DNA of 64,000 nt, taken from Gerris lacustris (Eukaryota; Arthropoda; Insecta; Hemiptera; Gerridae). Positions 28,137-33,400 of the stretch are shown here, in pieces. Location: assembly GCA_951217055.1 (NCBI GenBank), contig OX578281.1, positions 9,082,447 to 9,146,446 on the forward strand, read 5' to 3'. Under the pieces are notes generated by a model. It did no database searches. It was given only the letters and a program-made list of their open reading frames with translations, and was not told the origin of the DNA. The stretch's first letter is position 1. Every line of letters starts with the position of its first letter. Made by a program: the position numbers and the translations under genes.

Positions 28137-30065
28137 GAATAGGTTGTAACTTCAGCACAAAAATTTTCGTGGTTTTTAGCTTTTTTCGTACCGTCCCGTG
28201 TTTTTGTTTACCTTATAGGTTAACTTTTTTCTGCATCTATACTTCTTTAGATGTACCCGTACAAGGCCGAAGCCTTATCAATTCCCTTGATATTGGGCTT
28301 ATTTTTCTTCTCTCACCGTCCCCTACTCGTAGACATATCGTCCGCTCGGTTTTGATGCGGCGTTAGCGAGATCCCAGGTACAAAGTTTTGTGCTTTTATG
28401 AGTTAAAGCTTATTACTTTAAAGGTAAGTGAAAGCTAAAATGTTTTCTGTTTCTACTGAAGTATAATTATCATTTATATGTGTATTGCTAATGCAGTGTT
28501 ATGTTTGCAATAAGAATATACATATCGCAGATATAACACTGAATTAGGGATACATATTAAAATTAATGATACTTCACTTAAGACTTTTACTTACGAAATG
28601 TCGCTCAATATAATAACGGTTAATAGTATAAATAAAAAATAAAACAAGCCAAAATTGAAATATAATCACATGAAAAGAGAGGTTACAATGTTACAGAATC
28701 GACTCCCAGGTCCTACTTATAAACATTTACTACGTTTCTGACTTTTCAAAACCGTTTTGGTATTCAAAACCCCCATGGAAACGGCGATTTTAAAACGTTT
28801 CAACGTTTTCAAGTCCACGAAAGCAAATTTTTGGTTTTGTATTGAAACGGTTTTGAAAAAATAGCATGGAAAAATGCTAAGCAGAGATATGATAATCTTA
28901 CTTAACTATAACTAGTCTGGAAGTTTATAGTTTTAAAAATTATTGTGAAAACTGATTTGGAAACTCCCCATGGAATCACTTTTGGTTTGAAACCATAACC
29001 ATCTTATGATGGTTAAGGCGGAAATACACATGCTAGTTACTCGCACTAAAACATACAAGTAGCTCGCAGAGAAGAGCTACTGGCATGGGTATACATCAAA
29101 TACCATGCGAGTAAATCGCACGAGGTTTGATTTTTGTCTTGCCAGTGGCACAAGTCGAGGGGAGGGGGAACTGATAATGCACGTGTAAATAGGCCTGCCA
29201 GCGCAAGGTTGCTAGTAGCTAGCACGAGTCTCCCTCAGCCCTTCAGTCTTCAGTTGCGTTCCTTCCTTTCGCGTGTGTCTGACAACAACTCATCAACTTT
29301 CTCCGGAAGCATTCGCAATTGATTCCTAAAACCAGTAACGTCCCCGAACCGCATTTCATTTAGTAGGCACTGACTCGCTCCATGTACCTAATTCCCTTCT
29401 AGCTATCCAATCTTTACCCATATTCTTCGTGTATTTTTATTATTTTTCAAATGTTTTAAAACACAGTTCTTTGCAAGTAACAGAACAATCTGGTTAATTT
29501 CATTTCTTCACTGATACATTCATAAGGTACATTGAAACAATTAATAAAACTATCAAAATTAATTAAATCAAATACAATCATTTCATAATTTATTCCGGCT
29601 AAAAGAAGGCAAGAAACGATTGCCTGTTTCAAAACTAGAACAGTGACTGGAATGTGTATTGTCATGTGCTAGTAGCTCGCACAAGACCGATCATCCGGAT
29701 GATACTAGCATGCTTTTTCACTGGCAAATGTACACAGCGTCTGCAGCATGCCAGCTACTGACGTGCTAGTAACTCGCCACTGGCATGCTTTTTTACTAGC
29801 ATGTGTATTTCCGCCTTTATTGACTGAACTCATAGAGACGTAGTATATGTTTACGCATTCTTTATATACTCATGGAAAAGCAGTAAATAAAATGAAATAC
29901 TTTTTGATAGTTCACGCAGATTATTAGTCAAGTATTTTTGCATAAAACTTCAATTTAACAACGTTAATGTTTATAATCAACAGAACTCAGACTAATATTT
30001 GATTGTTGCAGATTATCAACACGTCTTTCTCCTACTTGAATCTACTGCTGGCATCAAAGAGATGA
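3190..30065 (+). CDS. Odorant receptor gene A (7tm_6 family), exons 2-7; first exon not in window
   Basis: This is a seven-transmembrane insect odorant receptor, which acts in the sensory-neuron membrane as a ligand-gated cation channel with Orco. Six exons join in frame: 3190-3338, 8650-8940, 9984-10083, 12239-12343, 19111-19266 and 30012-30065. All introns are GT-AG. The visible product is about 285 residues. Adding a first exon like that of gene B (140 codons) gives about 425, normal for the family. The C-terminal part shows the family pattern: a WYN segment, then KPLTFSGAG, a TFTK exon end, and SFSYLNLLL in the last helix. Phases equal those of gene B. The gene spans more than 27 kb because introns are filled with mobile elements. 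No stop or frameshift is seen in any exon. The first exon is probably upstream of the window; nothing at 1-3189 resembles it. Confidence 0.88.
3881..4174. repeat. 43-bp minisatellite, about 6.8 copies
   Basis: The unit contains GGGTCCAGAAACATTGTGG followed by CTGCTGTTTGAAGG. Copies differ by a few bases. It lies in intron 2 of gene A and directly abuts the degraded ORF at 4180-4709, whose reading frame runs through it by chance. Confidence 0.93.
4180..4709 (-). pseudogene. Fragment of a repeat-associated protein of the 'HAFTGCDTTSA' type (PIN/FEN-like core)
   Basis: The - strand is open from 4709 to about 4180. It shows an SRDLTFDEATAAQISQE block, then QAEEDADVLIITAAI and VVIVGENIDLLVVLTRL. 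I recall these blocks, in this order, from a family of repeated arthropod proteins that continue with HAF-T-GCDTTSA and a GKGK-like box. The Asp-rich strands (DADVLI, ENIDLLV) resemble PIN/FEN nuclease folds, but that is inference. Near 4230-4250 the expected His-Ala-Phe-Thr box appears in another frame and the Gly-Cys-Asp is lost, so this copy is frameshifted and broken. Beyond 4180 the frame runs into the 43-bp repeat. It is a dead fragment in intron 2, not an exon of the receptor. Confidence 0.45.
4710..6368. other. Intron 2 of gene A: repeat fragments, no gene
   Basis: AT-rich intron. About 5508-5900 is a diverged copy of a dispersed repeat that recurs at 36416, 37785, 39667, 51395, 56250 (inverted) and 62160; its marks are 'agcgatcattatcac', a TTTACGCGAGCG string and a GGAACTT end. 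A decayed hammerhead-like motif lies on the - strand near 5420-5450. Short ORFs here are not supported. Confidence 0.5.
6372..7417. mobile_element. Non-autonomous PIF/Harbinger-like element, TAA target duplication
   Basis: Terminal inverted repeats of about 38 bp match: the left begins AGCTTGGTTTACACGATCC and the right, reversed, begins AGCTGGGGTTACACGATGC; both continue AAGTGGACTTGGACCAAGT. Flanks are TAA at 6369-6371 and 7418-7420. The TIR motif is repeated internally at about 6462 and 7345. The middle (about 6655-7010) holds three units of about 125 bp, each with CGCCCGCCATATTG and a matching CGCCATCTTGAAAAT. A related triplet is at 40860-41190. No transposase is visible. TWA duplication and ACACG-containing ends fit PIF/Harbinger. 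Confidence 0.75.
7553..7965. repeat. 13-bp minisatellite (TTGCATGCTTGTG)n
   Basis: About 18 nearly perfect 13-bp units run from 7553 to about 7790. They are followed by degenerate units (GCAGGCTTG and AAGACTTG variants) to about 7965. Because 13 is not a multiple of three and the unit has no stops, several frames on both strands stay open; none is a gene. Each unit carries the palindrome GCATGC. Confidence 0.96.
7966..8649. other. Distal intron 2 of gene A
   Basis: No gene or clear element is visible. The last bases (ATTCCAG) are the acceptor of exon 3. Confidence 0.4.
8650..8940 (+). CDS. Receptor gene A exon 3 (membrane segment 4 and the following loop)
   Basis: 291 nt encoding SDEGLIFYIVNALLL, a hydrophobic helix (TIFITVVPAVILYNQL) and a loop ending HKIIQ. 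It is entered with one base completing Arg and left after two bases (CA) of Gln. The distal half is almost identical in DNA to exon 3 of gene B. Confidence 0.9.
8988..9879. mobile_element. Candidate DNA transposon or MITE filling intron 3 of gene A
   Basis: The ends are imperfect inverted repeats: CCCAAGTAGCATGAC on the left and, reversed, CCCAAATAGCGCAACTGATCC on the right, each followed within 40 bp by a shared GGATATC. The interior is rich in short direct and inverted copies of GGATGTCC/GGACATCC and CCATAGGATACCC (9610-9790). The homologous intron in gene B is only 148 bp, so this insertion explains the 1043-bp length here. I could not define the target duplication. Confidence 0.45.
9984..10083 (+). 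CDS. Receptor gene A exon 4
   Basis: 100 nt. The first base completes Gln, then 33 codons from FFKSAQTM to AGIGLVN, mostly a membrane helix. Acceptor TTTCCAG, donor GTAAGT. Same length and phase as 58282-58381 in gene B. Confidence 0.9.
10084..11353. other. Intron 4 of gene A, proximal part
   Basis: No gene is supported. A GC-richer block at about 10690-10985 ends in a string whose reverse is GGCTCGTTTCACAC, suggestive of another transposon end. I could not find its partner. Confidence 0.35.
11357..12189. mobile_element. Internally deleted PIF/Harbinger element with transposase remnant, TTA duplication
   Basis: TTA flanks lie at 11354-11356 and 12190-12192. The ends are inverted repeats of about 50 bp: AACCAATCGTCCACTGGAAG on the left and, reversed, GGTCGGTCGTCTACTGGAAG on the right; the outermost mismatches are all transitions. 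Both continue through a GCGACCAGG/ACGACCAGG stretch. At 833 bp it is far below an autonomous element, and it carries a transposase fragment on the - strand. Confidence 0.9.
11694..11936 (-). pseudogene. Harbinger (HARBI1-like) transposase N-terminal fragment
   Basis: The - strand reads GEFYHLHANLQNDPQKFFDYY, then RMRPETFYYFWNIIEP, NFRETITTVERLAFTSS. This matches the order and spacing of the N-terminal region of PIF/Harbinger nucleases (a GEFHHL-like box, FR/YRM-x-ETF, then I-x-x-ERLA). It meets a stop soon after, where the family would read a TGNS-like box and go on to the DDE core. Only about 80 residues of roughly 350-400 remain and no catalytic Asp is present. It sits inside a well-bounded Harbinger element. 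Confidence 0.85.
12239..12343 (+). CDS. Receptor gene A exon 5
   Basis: 105 nt, phase 0, 35 codons from DETRIGVQVK to GEQVRSM, including a short hydrophobic helix. Acceptor TATACAG, donor GTAAGA. Matches 63236-63340 of gene B codon for codon in length. Confidence 0.9.
12374..13090 (+). repeat. Dispersed element with GGGTCCGTAGGC ends, copy 1
   Basis: About 717 bp. It starts GGGTCCGTAGGC and near its other end has the inverse GCCTACGGACCC, followed by a GTGTGCTG...CACAC tail and GACCTGTTTAT. Related copies are at about 41465-41790 (-, partial), 46326-49870 (+, split by an insertion) and 61351-62087 (-). No coding sequence. The superfamily is unresolved. Confidence 0.75.
13653..13702. repeat. 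(AAT)n microsatellite
   Basis: About 50 bp of perfect AAT repeats in intron 5 of gene A. The intron stretch at 13091-13652 shows no gene. Confidence 0.97.
13930..14110. repeat. AT-rich short tandem tail of the RTE-like LINE
   Basis: Repeats of AATTAACAAAT with variants lie directly downstream, on the - strand, of the LINE fragment at 14140. RTE-type elements often end in short tandem repeats, so this may be its 3' tail. Confidence 0.5.
14140..14784 (-). pseudogene. RTE-like LINE, C-terminal part of the endonuclease/reverse transcriptase
   Basis: 214 open codons on the - strand. The order EFIYLGRLI, then KCKLWKSTVLPTIIYGCETW, RYMRGVSRKERKRNEWVRKK, a KWKWSGHLVRV box, and RKKGRPIRRWDHEM is the typical region after the reverse transcriptase core in RTE-clade and related non-LTR retrotransposons. 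No catalytic YADD is present in this segment and upstream sequence (to about 14830) is not recognisable, so the copy is 5'-truncated. The open frame suggests a moderately young insertion. It lies antisense in intron 5 of gene A and is not a host gene. Confidence 0.85.
14785..15764. other. Intron 5 of gene A, no gene
   Basis: It contains a poly(A) run of about 21 bases (14990-15010) and, at 15180-15400, generic repeat text (CCAAATTTCGTAAAAATCGG-like followed by CAGACAGAC) seen in other dispersed repeats here. Confidence 0.4.
15765..16336. repeat. Dispersed hairpin-rich repeat, copy 1 (copy 2 at 35822-36405)
   Basis: Two long hairpins are visible. The first (about 15784-15883) pairs a GTGCGGAAA...GCATTTTGCAT arm with ATGCAAAATGC...TTTCGCAC. 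The second (16177-16232) pairs CTGAAGAATTCC with its inverse around a CTAG loop. It has no coding sequence. The second copy in the intergenic region aligns over its whole length with few changes. Confidence 0.8.
16503..18915. mobile_element. 8-bp-duplication DNA transposon split by a nested hAT
   Basis: Ends CTCAGAGCAAGGAAGGGG and the inverse CCCCTTCCTTGCTCTGAG are flanked by ATTCTTAT at 16495-16502 and 18916-18923. The arms are long: GGTTCATTATGCTACACCCC at about 16560 is inverted on the right side. A hAT (16991-18852) sits in the right arm. Without it the element is about 543 bp and has no coding sequence. An 8-bp duplication fits the hAT or P group. Confidence 0.85.
16991..18852. mobile_element. 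hAT-type element, non-coding, nested
   Basis: Target duplication GGTGTAGC lies at 16983-16990 and 18853-18860. The left end is CAGAGCTGGATTAAC and the right end, reversed, CAGGGCTGGATTTAC. The 1862-bp interior has no transposase. Its 17229-18290 part recurs, diverged, at about 20890-21850. Confidence 0.9.
19111..19266 (+). CDS. Receptor gene A exon 6
   Basis: 156 nt, phase 0, 52 codons from CELTRHVLYDFDWYN to ADYSTFTK. It carries the conserved C-terminal receptor features: Trp-Tyr in the loop before helix 7, a Lys-Pro-Leu box and a Gly-rich turn. Acceptor TTTTTTAG, donor GTAAAA. Confidence 0.88.
19318..20310 (+). pseudogene. 5'-truncated LINE: end of the reverse transcriptase ORF plus poly(A)
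   Basis: Two overlapping frames (about 19310-19590 and 19602-19994) give the post-YADD region of a non-LTR reverse transcriptase: SSTSYLGIKIDNRIKW, TDHINHINAKLRK, then VWGAAYP (other frame), LQSTQNVILKIITK, and a HNYSTRRQ...LYNKLP ending. A frameshift lies at a run of eight A near 19551-19558. The ORF stops at 19992-19994, followed by about 270 bp of 3' UTR and a tail of TAA repeats and poly(A) at 20270-20310. No RNase H or zinc knuckle follows, which fits the CR1/Jockey-type group. The insertion begins about 50 bp after exon 6 of gene A. Confidence 0.8.
20311..20889. other. Intron 6 of gene A, unassigned
   Basis: No gene or bounded element seen. The short ORF on the - strand at 20425-20619 has no recognisable motif. 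Confidence 0.35.
20890..21850. repeat. Partial copy of the interior of the 16991-18852 hAT
   Basis: It shares TAGTCCAGTTATTTTAGTC, repeated GGAAGCGAGATATT strings and the TTGACCTT-x-GCCCTTGAATATC end with 17310-18190, in the same orientation and diverged. The outer ends are not clear. Confidence 0.7.
21976..21986 (+). repeat. Left target-site duplication of the complete LINE
   Basis: AGAATAGGTTG, repeated exactly at 28136-28146 after the poly(A). Confidence 0.9.
22547..22642 (+). promoter_or_regulatory. tRNA-like block with Pol III A and B boxes in the LINE 5' UTR
   Basis: TAGCTCAGTTGG (22556-22567) matches the A box and GAGTTCGAATCC (22621-22632) the B box. The outer ends TTTACC and GGTAAA can pair like an acceptor stem. 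The D and T stems are poor and the A-B distance (about 54 bp between boxes) is long, so this is not a working tRNA. It could be an internal Pol III promoter or a SINE-type tRNA head captured by the LINE. A TGACGTCA palindrome lies between the boxes. Confidence 0.55.
22800..24365 (+). CDS. LINE ORF1 with coiled coil and SGNH-hydrolase (esterase) domain
   Basis: 521 residues from the ATG at 22800. Order: a basic, Ser/Lys-rich N-terminus (1-90); a probable coiled coil of Leu/Lys/Glu heptads (about 96-140); two and a bit copies of an 18-residue His/Ser repeat (about 155-195, unit like VLHSS-QSSTLHSP-FTP); an SGNH-hydrolase domain with ILLLGDSH (Ser in block I, about 218), VVIGSSNN (block III, about 272) and HGLHLNKKG (block V His, about 350); and a polar, probably disordered tail. 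In the family such ORF1 proteins bind RNA/DNA and may act on lipids. No CCHC knuckle is present. The stop overlaps the ORF2 start (ATGA), pointing to termination-reinitiation. Confidence 0.9.
   Translation: MPQNKMKTVKADLLLNKKRKALSLSPSENENKPNLKKPTVHRTCSSLRTNTSQQIRQSKLTSFVPVSNGQKIKEKPPLSKSISSSSPDKTDLHTNNYMLDNEQLKADNLKLKDEITKYEYIIAELTSKINKLTDRFQRSSMEKVMTTVTADVHSVPVLHSSRQSSTLHSPRFTPVLHSSHQSSTLHSPLFTPASDLHSVTFNHSPQSLSNHPSILLLGDSHVRGLNHLLRSRFGHVYNIQSIFKPNAPLSEIVKDIQTLTKNFGKDDIVVVIGSSNNLNNICPDNILQNIIPLQYQTNVIITSVPLRYDALHLNNQIMQFNSNLLKLTANTPHLHYIDFTRRIKRYNYTKHGLHLNKKGKKYLSSILSSFILNSFRSTVDIKQLNNNDLFNSAYTKSSCPKVKNSSNPNSKVLSEPNIVETNKNPLVDDPDLIILLDSQFCSQITQEENNLPIENTNSSEEQNCPSNRASPSLKCRENPCAAPHETSQLDLIPSSHSNSFITNNSVAPSQIHLDNEPFDFL
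24362..28105 (+). CDS. LINE ORF2: APE endonuclease, reverse transcriptase, RNase H, Cys-His finger
   Basis: 1247 residues, no stop. APE-type endonuclease: LQWNARSL (about 14), QETRF, GDFNA (about 145) and SDHLP (about 219) give the Asn, Glu, Asp and His positions. Reverse transcriptase: TSPGPDG, YRPIAVSS, QYGFRPTRST, FIDLDSAFD (about 593), GTPQGGILSP and CCIYADD (about 682) keep all catalytic Asp. RNase H: YTDGS (about 976), DAELLAI (about 1010), TDSK (about 1034) and the NEVADFLAK Asp (about 1087) are all present. The end carries CRYC...HIFSC, a Cys2-His-Cys finger. It drives target-primed reverse transcription at a nicked site. The stop at 28103-28105 is followed almost directly by poly(A). 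All motifs are intact, so the copy could be active. Confidence 0.96.
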   Translation: MNPSSINSPSLKILQWNARSLKRKTKLIELEQKMWSNNILIAAVQETRFNNKTTNFPLKHYAIFHKSRSKKSGGGVAILVHPSIHAEFLSDNDEEGSIEFITIKATFQRNTTIFICSVYIPPNVKPSMSDLDKIIPSEGPFIMLGDFNAKHYTWFNTHSDSAGNKIYDWVNNNGLVVINRNEPTYISPSDSASTSIIDLTIISSDLIDLILDWKTVDILDSDHLPILISLRLNIERLLINDEYISNKWLLKKNADWDEFRSECIKSACAITGDVNQKTVALTTLLVNAAEKTLKRPTSRSNKKLHSWWNEEVSAAVTKRNKARRIWRKTKDINHRKEYNKCNAQSKKIISLNKKKDLEKFISELNINSSCAKAWKKFNSLHKNQSTLNYIMDPEGEYIRDNLEVAEIFNNYFSLKLTNSSNRDLTESETSVLNAVDKVKDSYNNCDKLFSVTELEEALTKLTDTSPGPDGLVNSIIVNMPEMYKMNLLKLCNECWTHNKIPNSWKMSHIIPVLKKNRDKSLADSYRPIAVSSCLGKIYERMVNRRLIWYLEANDILSCNQYGFRPTRSTTDALSAFTEYIHEGFKNKISTVACFIDLDSAFDNIDHSLLLLKLIKIGISGKLLGNLHNYLIDRKVATKIKSTISSYKNITNGTPQGGILSPALFNIMLSDLCDCLPRSVQCCIYADDITIYVNHKDINHAIATIETALEEIKNWCYQWNLSISKLKTEWTIFSRNHSIPSHTMLKLDSTPIKYNPFPKLLGLTLDRKLLWRQHIESIVSDIQGRLNLLKRISGSKWGADIQSLRAFYLGFIRSKLCHLCEIWGGASACHISKISKIQNFALRYILGVYPSSSIAAMEIEANIMSIKLFINKCTLRLYAKYRTLPSSHPCSRIKATIDSNSHSLGRTVYVLKNQSKISFEIHPIPQIHPIPPWEWTASIIRTELPNSTSKSSSFPSELKQTSLHLINSLYRDYILIYTDGSLLEGSAAGVGVFIPTLQVKICLPSTPSSSTDAELLAIMAAVIHVQNMQGQFCILTDSKCALELLKKYEPHAFSHRTFHIHTILKQAKGIIKFQWIPSHCGLTGNEVADFLAKQALPMKPLPHDKYSLSYIASKIGLWCTEKWINDWANGSTARAFHSIQHQPTDLNVYKECPRRVQSFISALKIGHLPTRVLLHKIGLSPSAYCRYCTVNIPETITHIFSCPTFNHPQITLEFTNIITILNNTKSWSTYQQYFTFFINGYRGNVPGC
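28111..28136 (+). other. Poly(A) tail of the LINE
   Basis: An A run of 26 starts five bases after the ORF2 stop. No AATAAA precedes it. Confidence 0.95.
28147..29012. other. Intron 6 of gene A, no gene
   Basis: AT-rich with no bounded element. Short ORFs lack recognisable motifs. Confidence 0.4.
29016..29816. mobile_element. Non-autonomous PIF/Harbinger-like element, TTA duplication
   Basis: TTA lies at 29013-29015 and 29817-29819. The left end AGGCGGAAATACACATGCTA is inverted at the right. Subterminal motifs such as ACTCGC and GGCATG recur near both ends. 801 bp, with no transposase motif in any frame. Confidence 0.85.
30012..30065 (+). CDS. Receptor gene A last exon with stop
   Basis: 17 codons (IINTSFSYLNLLLASKR) and TGA. 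The Ser-Tyr-x-x-Leu-Leu pattern is the end of helix 7 in insect odorant receptors. Acceptor GTTGCAG. Intron 6 is 10.7 kb long. Confidence 0.85.
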   Translation: MINTSFSYLNLLLASKR

Positions 30066-30076
30066 AATCTATTTTG

Positions 30077-30082
30077 AATAAA
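30077..30082 (+). promoter_or_regulatory. Candidate poly(A) signal of receptor gene A
   Basis: AATAAA 12 bases after the stop. A second AATAAA is at about 30147. Which one is used cannot be told from the sequence. Confidence 0.5.
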
Positions 30083-30481
30083 TATTAATGTATCCAATCA
30101 AATTGTTTGTACCGTTTTATCTTCTTATTGTTCATTTTTCTTTTCGTAATAAATTATTATATGTTTTATCGTAATGAAAATCAAACTTATTTATGTCTTT
30201 TTAAAATTAAATACCAATCACTTATTTTACTTTAGCACCCTTCTTTAGTTCTAAACAATAGTCTACACGACATAAGTCTCAAAGGTTTGTATGATTGTCT
30301 CCCCATGACATTGAGGCTCCCGGGGCTGTTTTATTACGCTATTTCAAAATCTAGTCTTATTACTTGTAAGACTAAATCTTATACGGAAACTGTACAATGG
30401 GTTCTACAGTTTTCTTAGCGTATATTTAATATTTCTTTATCTCAATAGTTAATTAGACTAAGGTATATTATCACATTTATA

Positions 30482-31063
30482 CAGGGTGGAGCACGGCAGG
30501 GCAGACGTATGAATTTGAAAATGTAATAAAACACAGAATATTACAAAATACATTTTTTTTTTAATTTTTTCCTGATTAAATAACATGGGAAATTTAAATT
30601 TACCTAGATTTAAACAAAGTATCGGATAAGTGGTTCCCCTCACATTCCAAACACTGATTAAGCCTTTTTTGAAGTTTTTGTGCACTCTTTCGAACATTTC
30701 CTCAGGAATTTTGGCAATTTTGGCTCGCAATGTTGTTCTTGAGGGCTTCCAGGGTTCTAGGACGATCGCTGTACACCAAGGATTTAAGGTATCCCCACAG
30801 AAAAAAAATCACAAGGAGCCAAATCAGGCGATCTTGCTGGCCAGTTAAAATCGCCTCTTAAGGAGATGAGACGCCCGGGAAATCTGTCTTTCAAAAAGTT
30901 TACGCAAACCCTTGCTATGTGGGCTGTGGCCCTGTCCTGCTGAAACGTGGAACATAAACTTCCCGTCCCCCTCTTTCAAACGACCCTACTCTCAAACGTC
31001 TAGGACCAATAGGATGGGAGCAATCCCCTCTTCAAATTCATACGTCTGCCTTGCTCCACCCTG
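30482..31063 (-). mobile_element. Tc1/mariner-type remnant with transposase C-terminal fragment
   Basis: TA flanks lie at 30480-30481 and 31064-31065. Ends CAGGGTGGAGCACGGC and, reversed, CAGGGTGGAGCAAGGC continue into CAGACGTATGAATTTGAA on both sides. The - strand interior (about 30640-30850) reads, with breaks, like the last part of an IS630/mariner transposase: a W/SVG-P segment, IP-LGVQRS, then IAKIPEEMFERVHKNFKKGL. Most of the element is deleted and stops interrupt the frame. Confidence 0.75.
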
Positions 31064-31304
31064 TATATACAAGTTCGATATTCCTTTGTCCCAACATACA
31101 TTGGACTAAATATTGTTTATTGTTTAAATTCTTGAGTTGCCAAACAGCAGAGCCACAAGTGGTAACTCAGTAAGGTAGTTTACATCAAATCAAAGTATAC
31201 ATAGATCATGTCTCAAGTATACATAGATAAAGATAAATACTTAAACAGTATGAGGAACAAGTAGTGAGAAATCATAACAAAGAAAGCTAATAACAAGAAG
31301 AATA

Positions 31305-31577
31305 AGAGAGTAACAATGAATAGAATAACAGAGAAACAATGAATCAAATAACAGAATAACAATGAATTAATTATAGAGTAACAATGAATAGAATAATAGA
31401 GTAAAAATGAATAAAATTACGGAGTAAATAATGAATAGAATAACAGAGTAACAATGAATAAAATAACAGAGTAACCATGAATAGAATTACAGAGTAACAA
31501 CGAATAGAATAATAGAGTAACAATGAATAGAATAACAGAGTAACAATGAATAAAATAACAGAGTAACAATGAGTAAA
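31305..31577. repeat. 24-bp minisatellite, AGAATAACAGAGTAACAATG-type
   Basis: About 11 units of roughly 24 bp with drift. On the - strand it follows the 3' region of the degraded LINE at 31911-32640, so it may be that element's tail repeat or an expansion next to it. Confidence 0.85.
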
Positions 31578-31756
31578 ATGTTAAAATAATTCATATCAGC
31601 AATGTAATACCGTGTTTTTGCACACTGCAATAAGGTACACAATTTGTGTTAGTGAGAGACACCAAGGGATGTGCCACGCAAGCGTAACACATAGGAACTG
31701 TTCCAACATTAGACTATATGTCACAAAGATGTTGGCTCGGCATTACGCCATGTCCT

Positions 31757-31795
31757 GCATCGTTTCGTCGCGTCCGACTCATCAGGGGCCCGATG
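31757..31795 (-). ncRNA. Hammerhead-ribozyme-like core (candidate)
   Basis: On the - strand CTGATGA (31785-31779) is followed by a perfect 4-bp helix GTCG-GACG-CGAC and GAAAC (31766-31762): the complete conserved core and helix II of a hammerhead. The substrate side is unclear. UH just upstream in CATCGGGCCC could serve, with GGG/CCC as helix I, but helix III pairs poorly. A competing hairpin ACTCATC...GATGAGT overlaps the core. It lies in the apparent 3' region of a LINE. Confidence 0.35.
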
Positions 31796-31839
31796 AGTTA
31801 AAATAATATACAATATTTCTAAGATTTCATAATACAGAG

Positions 31840-32650
31840 TGTACTTTTAAGGGAACTAGGAAAGGGAAGGACAGGTGAATTACAAGGGGGGTTATTATAG
31901 GTTTAAAGGATCATACACAGCGGACAAGAGGACAGAGGTGAGATAATTCACGAATATAAAGGTGTCTGCCAGCCCTACGTCCAGTAGGTAAGACAATAAC
32001 TAGTTCGTTAAATACATGGCATATAAGCTCATGGTTAAGGCATCTACTAACGAACAGAATTTCATAACCCGTTCTGCATATACTGAGAAGCTCGAGGTCT
32101 AATTTGCTGCACATCCATTCGTACGAATTGAACAATTTGTAGCGATAAAAGCGTAGGTAACAAGTCCTAATATACTTGCGTTGAACAGATTCAATGCGCT
32201 CAGACTTAGCTACACCAAGGTCATTTCATATAGGCACTACATATTCGAGAATAGGACGGACAATGGAAGTGTAGAGAGAGATTCCACTGACAATCCACGA
32301 GAAATATGGGTAATAAGACCAAGAGAGCGAAGGGCACGGTTAATATTATTAAGGTGTAAGTCGAAGGAAAGTTTAGAGTCCAATATTAATCCCAGATCGC
32401 GTATGGATGACACACGAGACAGAGCGGCACCTAAAAGAACAAAAGAAGGTAAGGGTATTCAATAATTCGTAAGGATCTAGAAAATAAGATAACAGATGTT
32501 TTAGTGAAATTAATAACCAACTTATTATTACAAGCCCAGTTGTAAACAGTGTTTATGTCAGATTGAAGAAGGTGACATGAGTCGATGGATTCGATATTTC
32601 GGTAAATCTTCAACTCATCAGCAAACTGCTCATATTTACAAATATCCCTT
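31840..32650 (-). pseudogene. Degraded non-LTR retrotransposon, reverse transcriptase and C-terminal region
   Basis: On the - strand 32613-32431 reads KIYRNIESIDSCHLLQSDI, then NTVYNWACNNKLVIN: the segment just after the YADD box in Jockey/CR1-like LINEs. Further down, in shifted frames, come RVSSIRDLGLILDSKLSF and, at 32135-31911, FNSYEWMCSKLDLELLSICR, then an RRAGRHLYIRELSH ending. At least two frame breaks separate these. It is a dead copy in the intergenic region between the receptor genes. Confidence 0.75.
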
Positions 32651-32721
32651 TGTCTTAATAGTAATTTAGACTAAAGAATATATACTACTTTGTATATGTT
32701 TCTTTGTATAAATAACTATCT

Positions 32722-32891
32722 GACCAAAAAACCACTTGTGTGGTAAAAACACCCCGCCAAGTCGACAGTGTTGAGTCAGGAGAAAGTGCCAACATCACTT
32801 GGCGGGACAGAAAGTTGATTTCACAACTTTTTTGGACCACAGACTTGGCGGGGTGTTTTTTTTTTTTTTACCACACAAGTGGTTTTTGGTC
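32722..32891. mobile_element. Short hairpin MITE
   Basis: Inverted arms of about 42-50 bp: GACCAAAAAACCACTTGTG with ACACCCCGCCAAGTC on the left, and the inverse on the right, where a T run is longer. Total 170 bp. The target duplication is unclear. Confidence 0.75.
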
Positions 32892-33077
32892 CGATTTCAT
32901 GACTTTTTGTACGGTTCCTAAGGAAGGATGAACTCGTAAATAGAAGTAATTCAAACGTCATGTGACAAGCAGGAAACTACTACACAACACACACTGGTGT
33001 GTTGCAACATTAGTACCTCCTTATAATTGTCTGGCTCACAACTTTGTATGACATTTACTTGGTTTCTTCCCATTTTA

Positions 33078-33400
33078 GACTGTTCGCTAGCTTGGTTTAT
33101 CGCTCCACATTCAGCGTAGGAATGAATTGAGGGGTTGTAGGGGGGGGGGATGCATTAGAGCCCTTGACGAATTTAAGAAGCCCTCATTCATTAAAATGGG
33201 TTTAGTAGTTTAGGCTGTAGGTGCGGCAACGTTAAAGTGATTGTTCGCTAGCTTGGTTTCTCGCTCCCGCGTTCAGCGTAGGAATGAGTTATCTAAATTT
33301 TTTGATCTAGGAATGCACTAGGGCCCTAGACGAATCCAAAAAGCCCTCATTCATTAAAATCGGTTTAGTAGTTTAGGCTGAGGGTGCGTCAACTTAAAAT
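33078..33400. repeat. Tandem duplication, two units of about 160 bp
   Basis: Both units start near TGTTCGCTAGCTTGGTTT, share TTCAGCGTAGGAATGA and AGCCCTCATTCATTAAAAT, and end GTAGTTTAGGCTG. They are diverged by substitutions and small indels. No coding meaning is seen. Confidence 0.8.

Noticed and set aside
29134..29665. Harbinger protein remnants inside 29016-29816
   Set aside because: The two short ORFs have no nuclease or Myb/MADF pattern that I can recognise.
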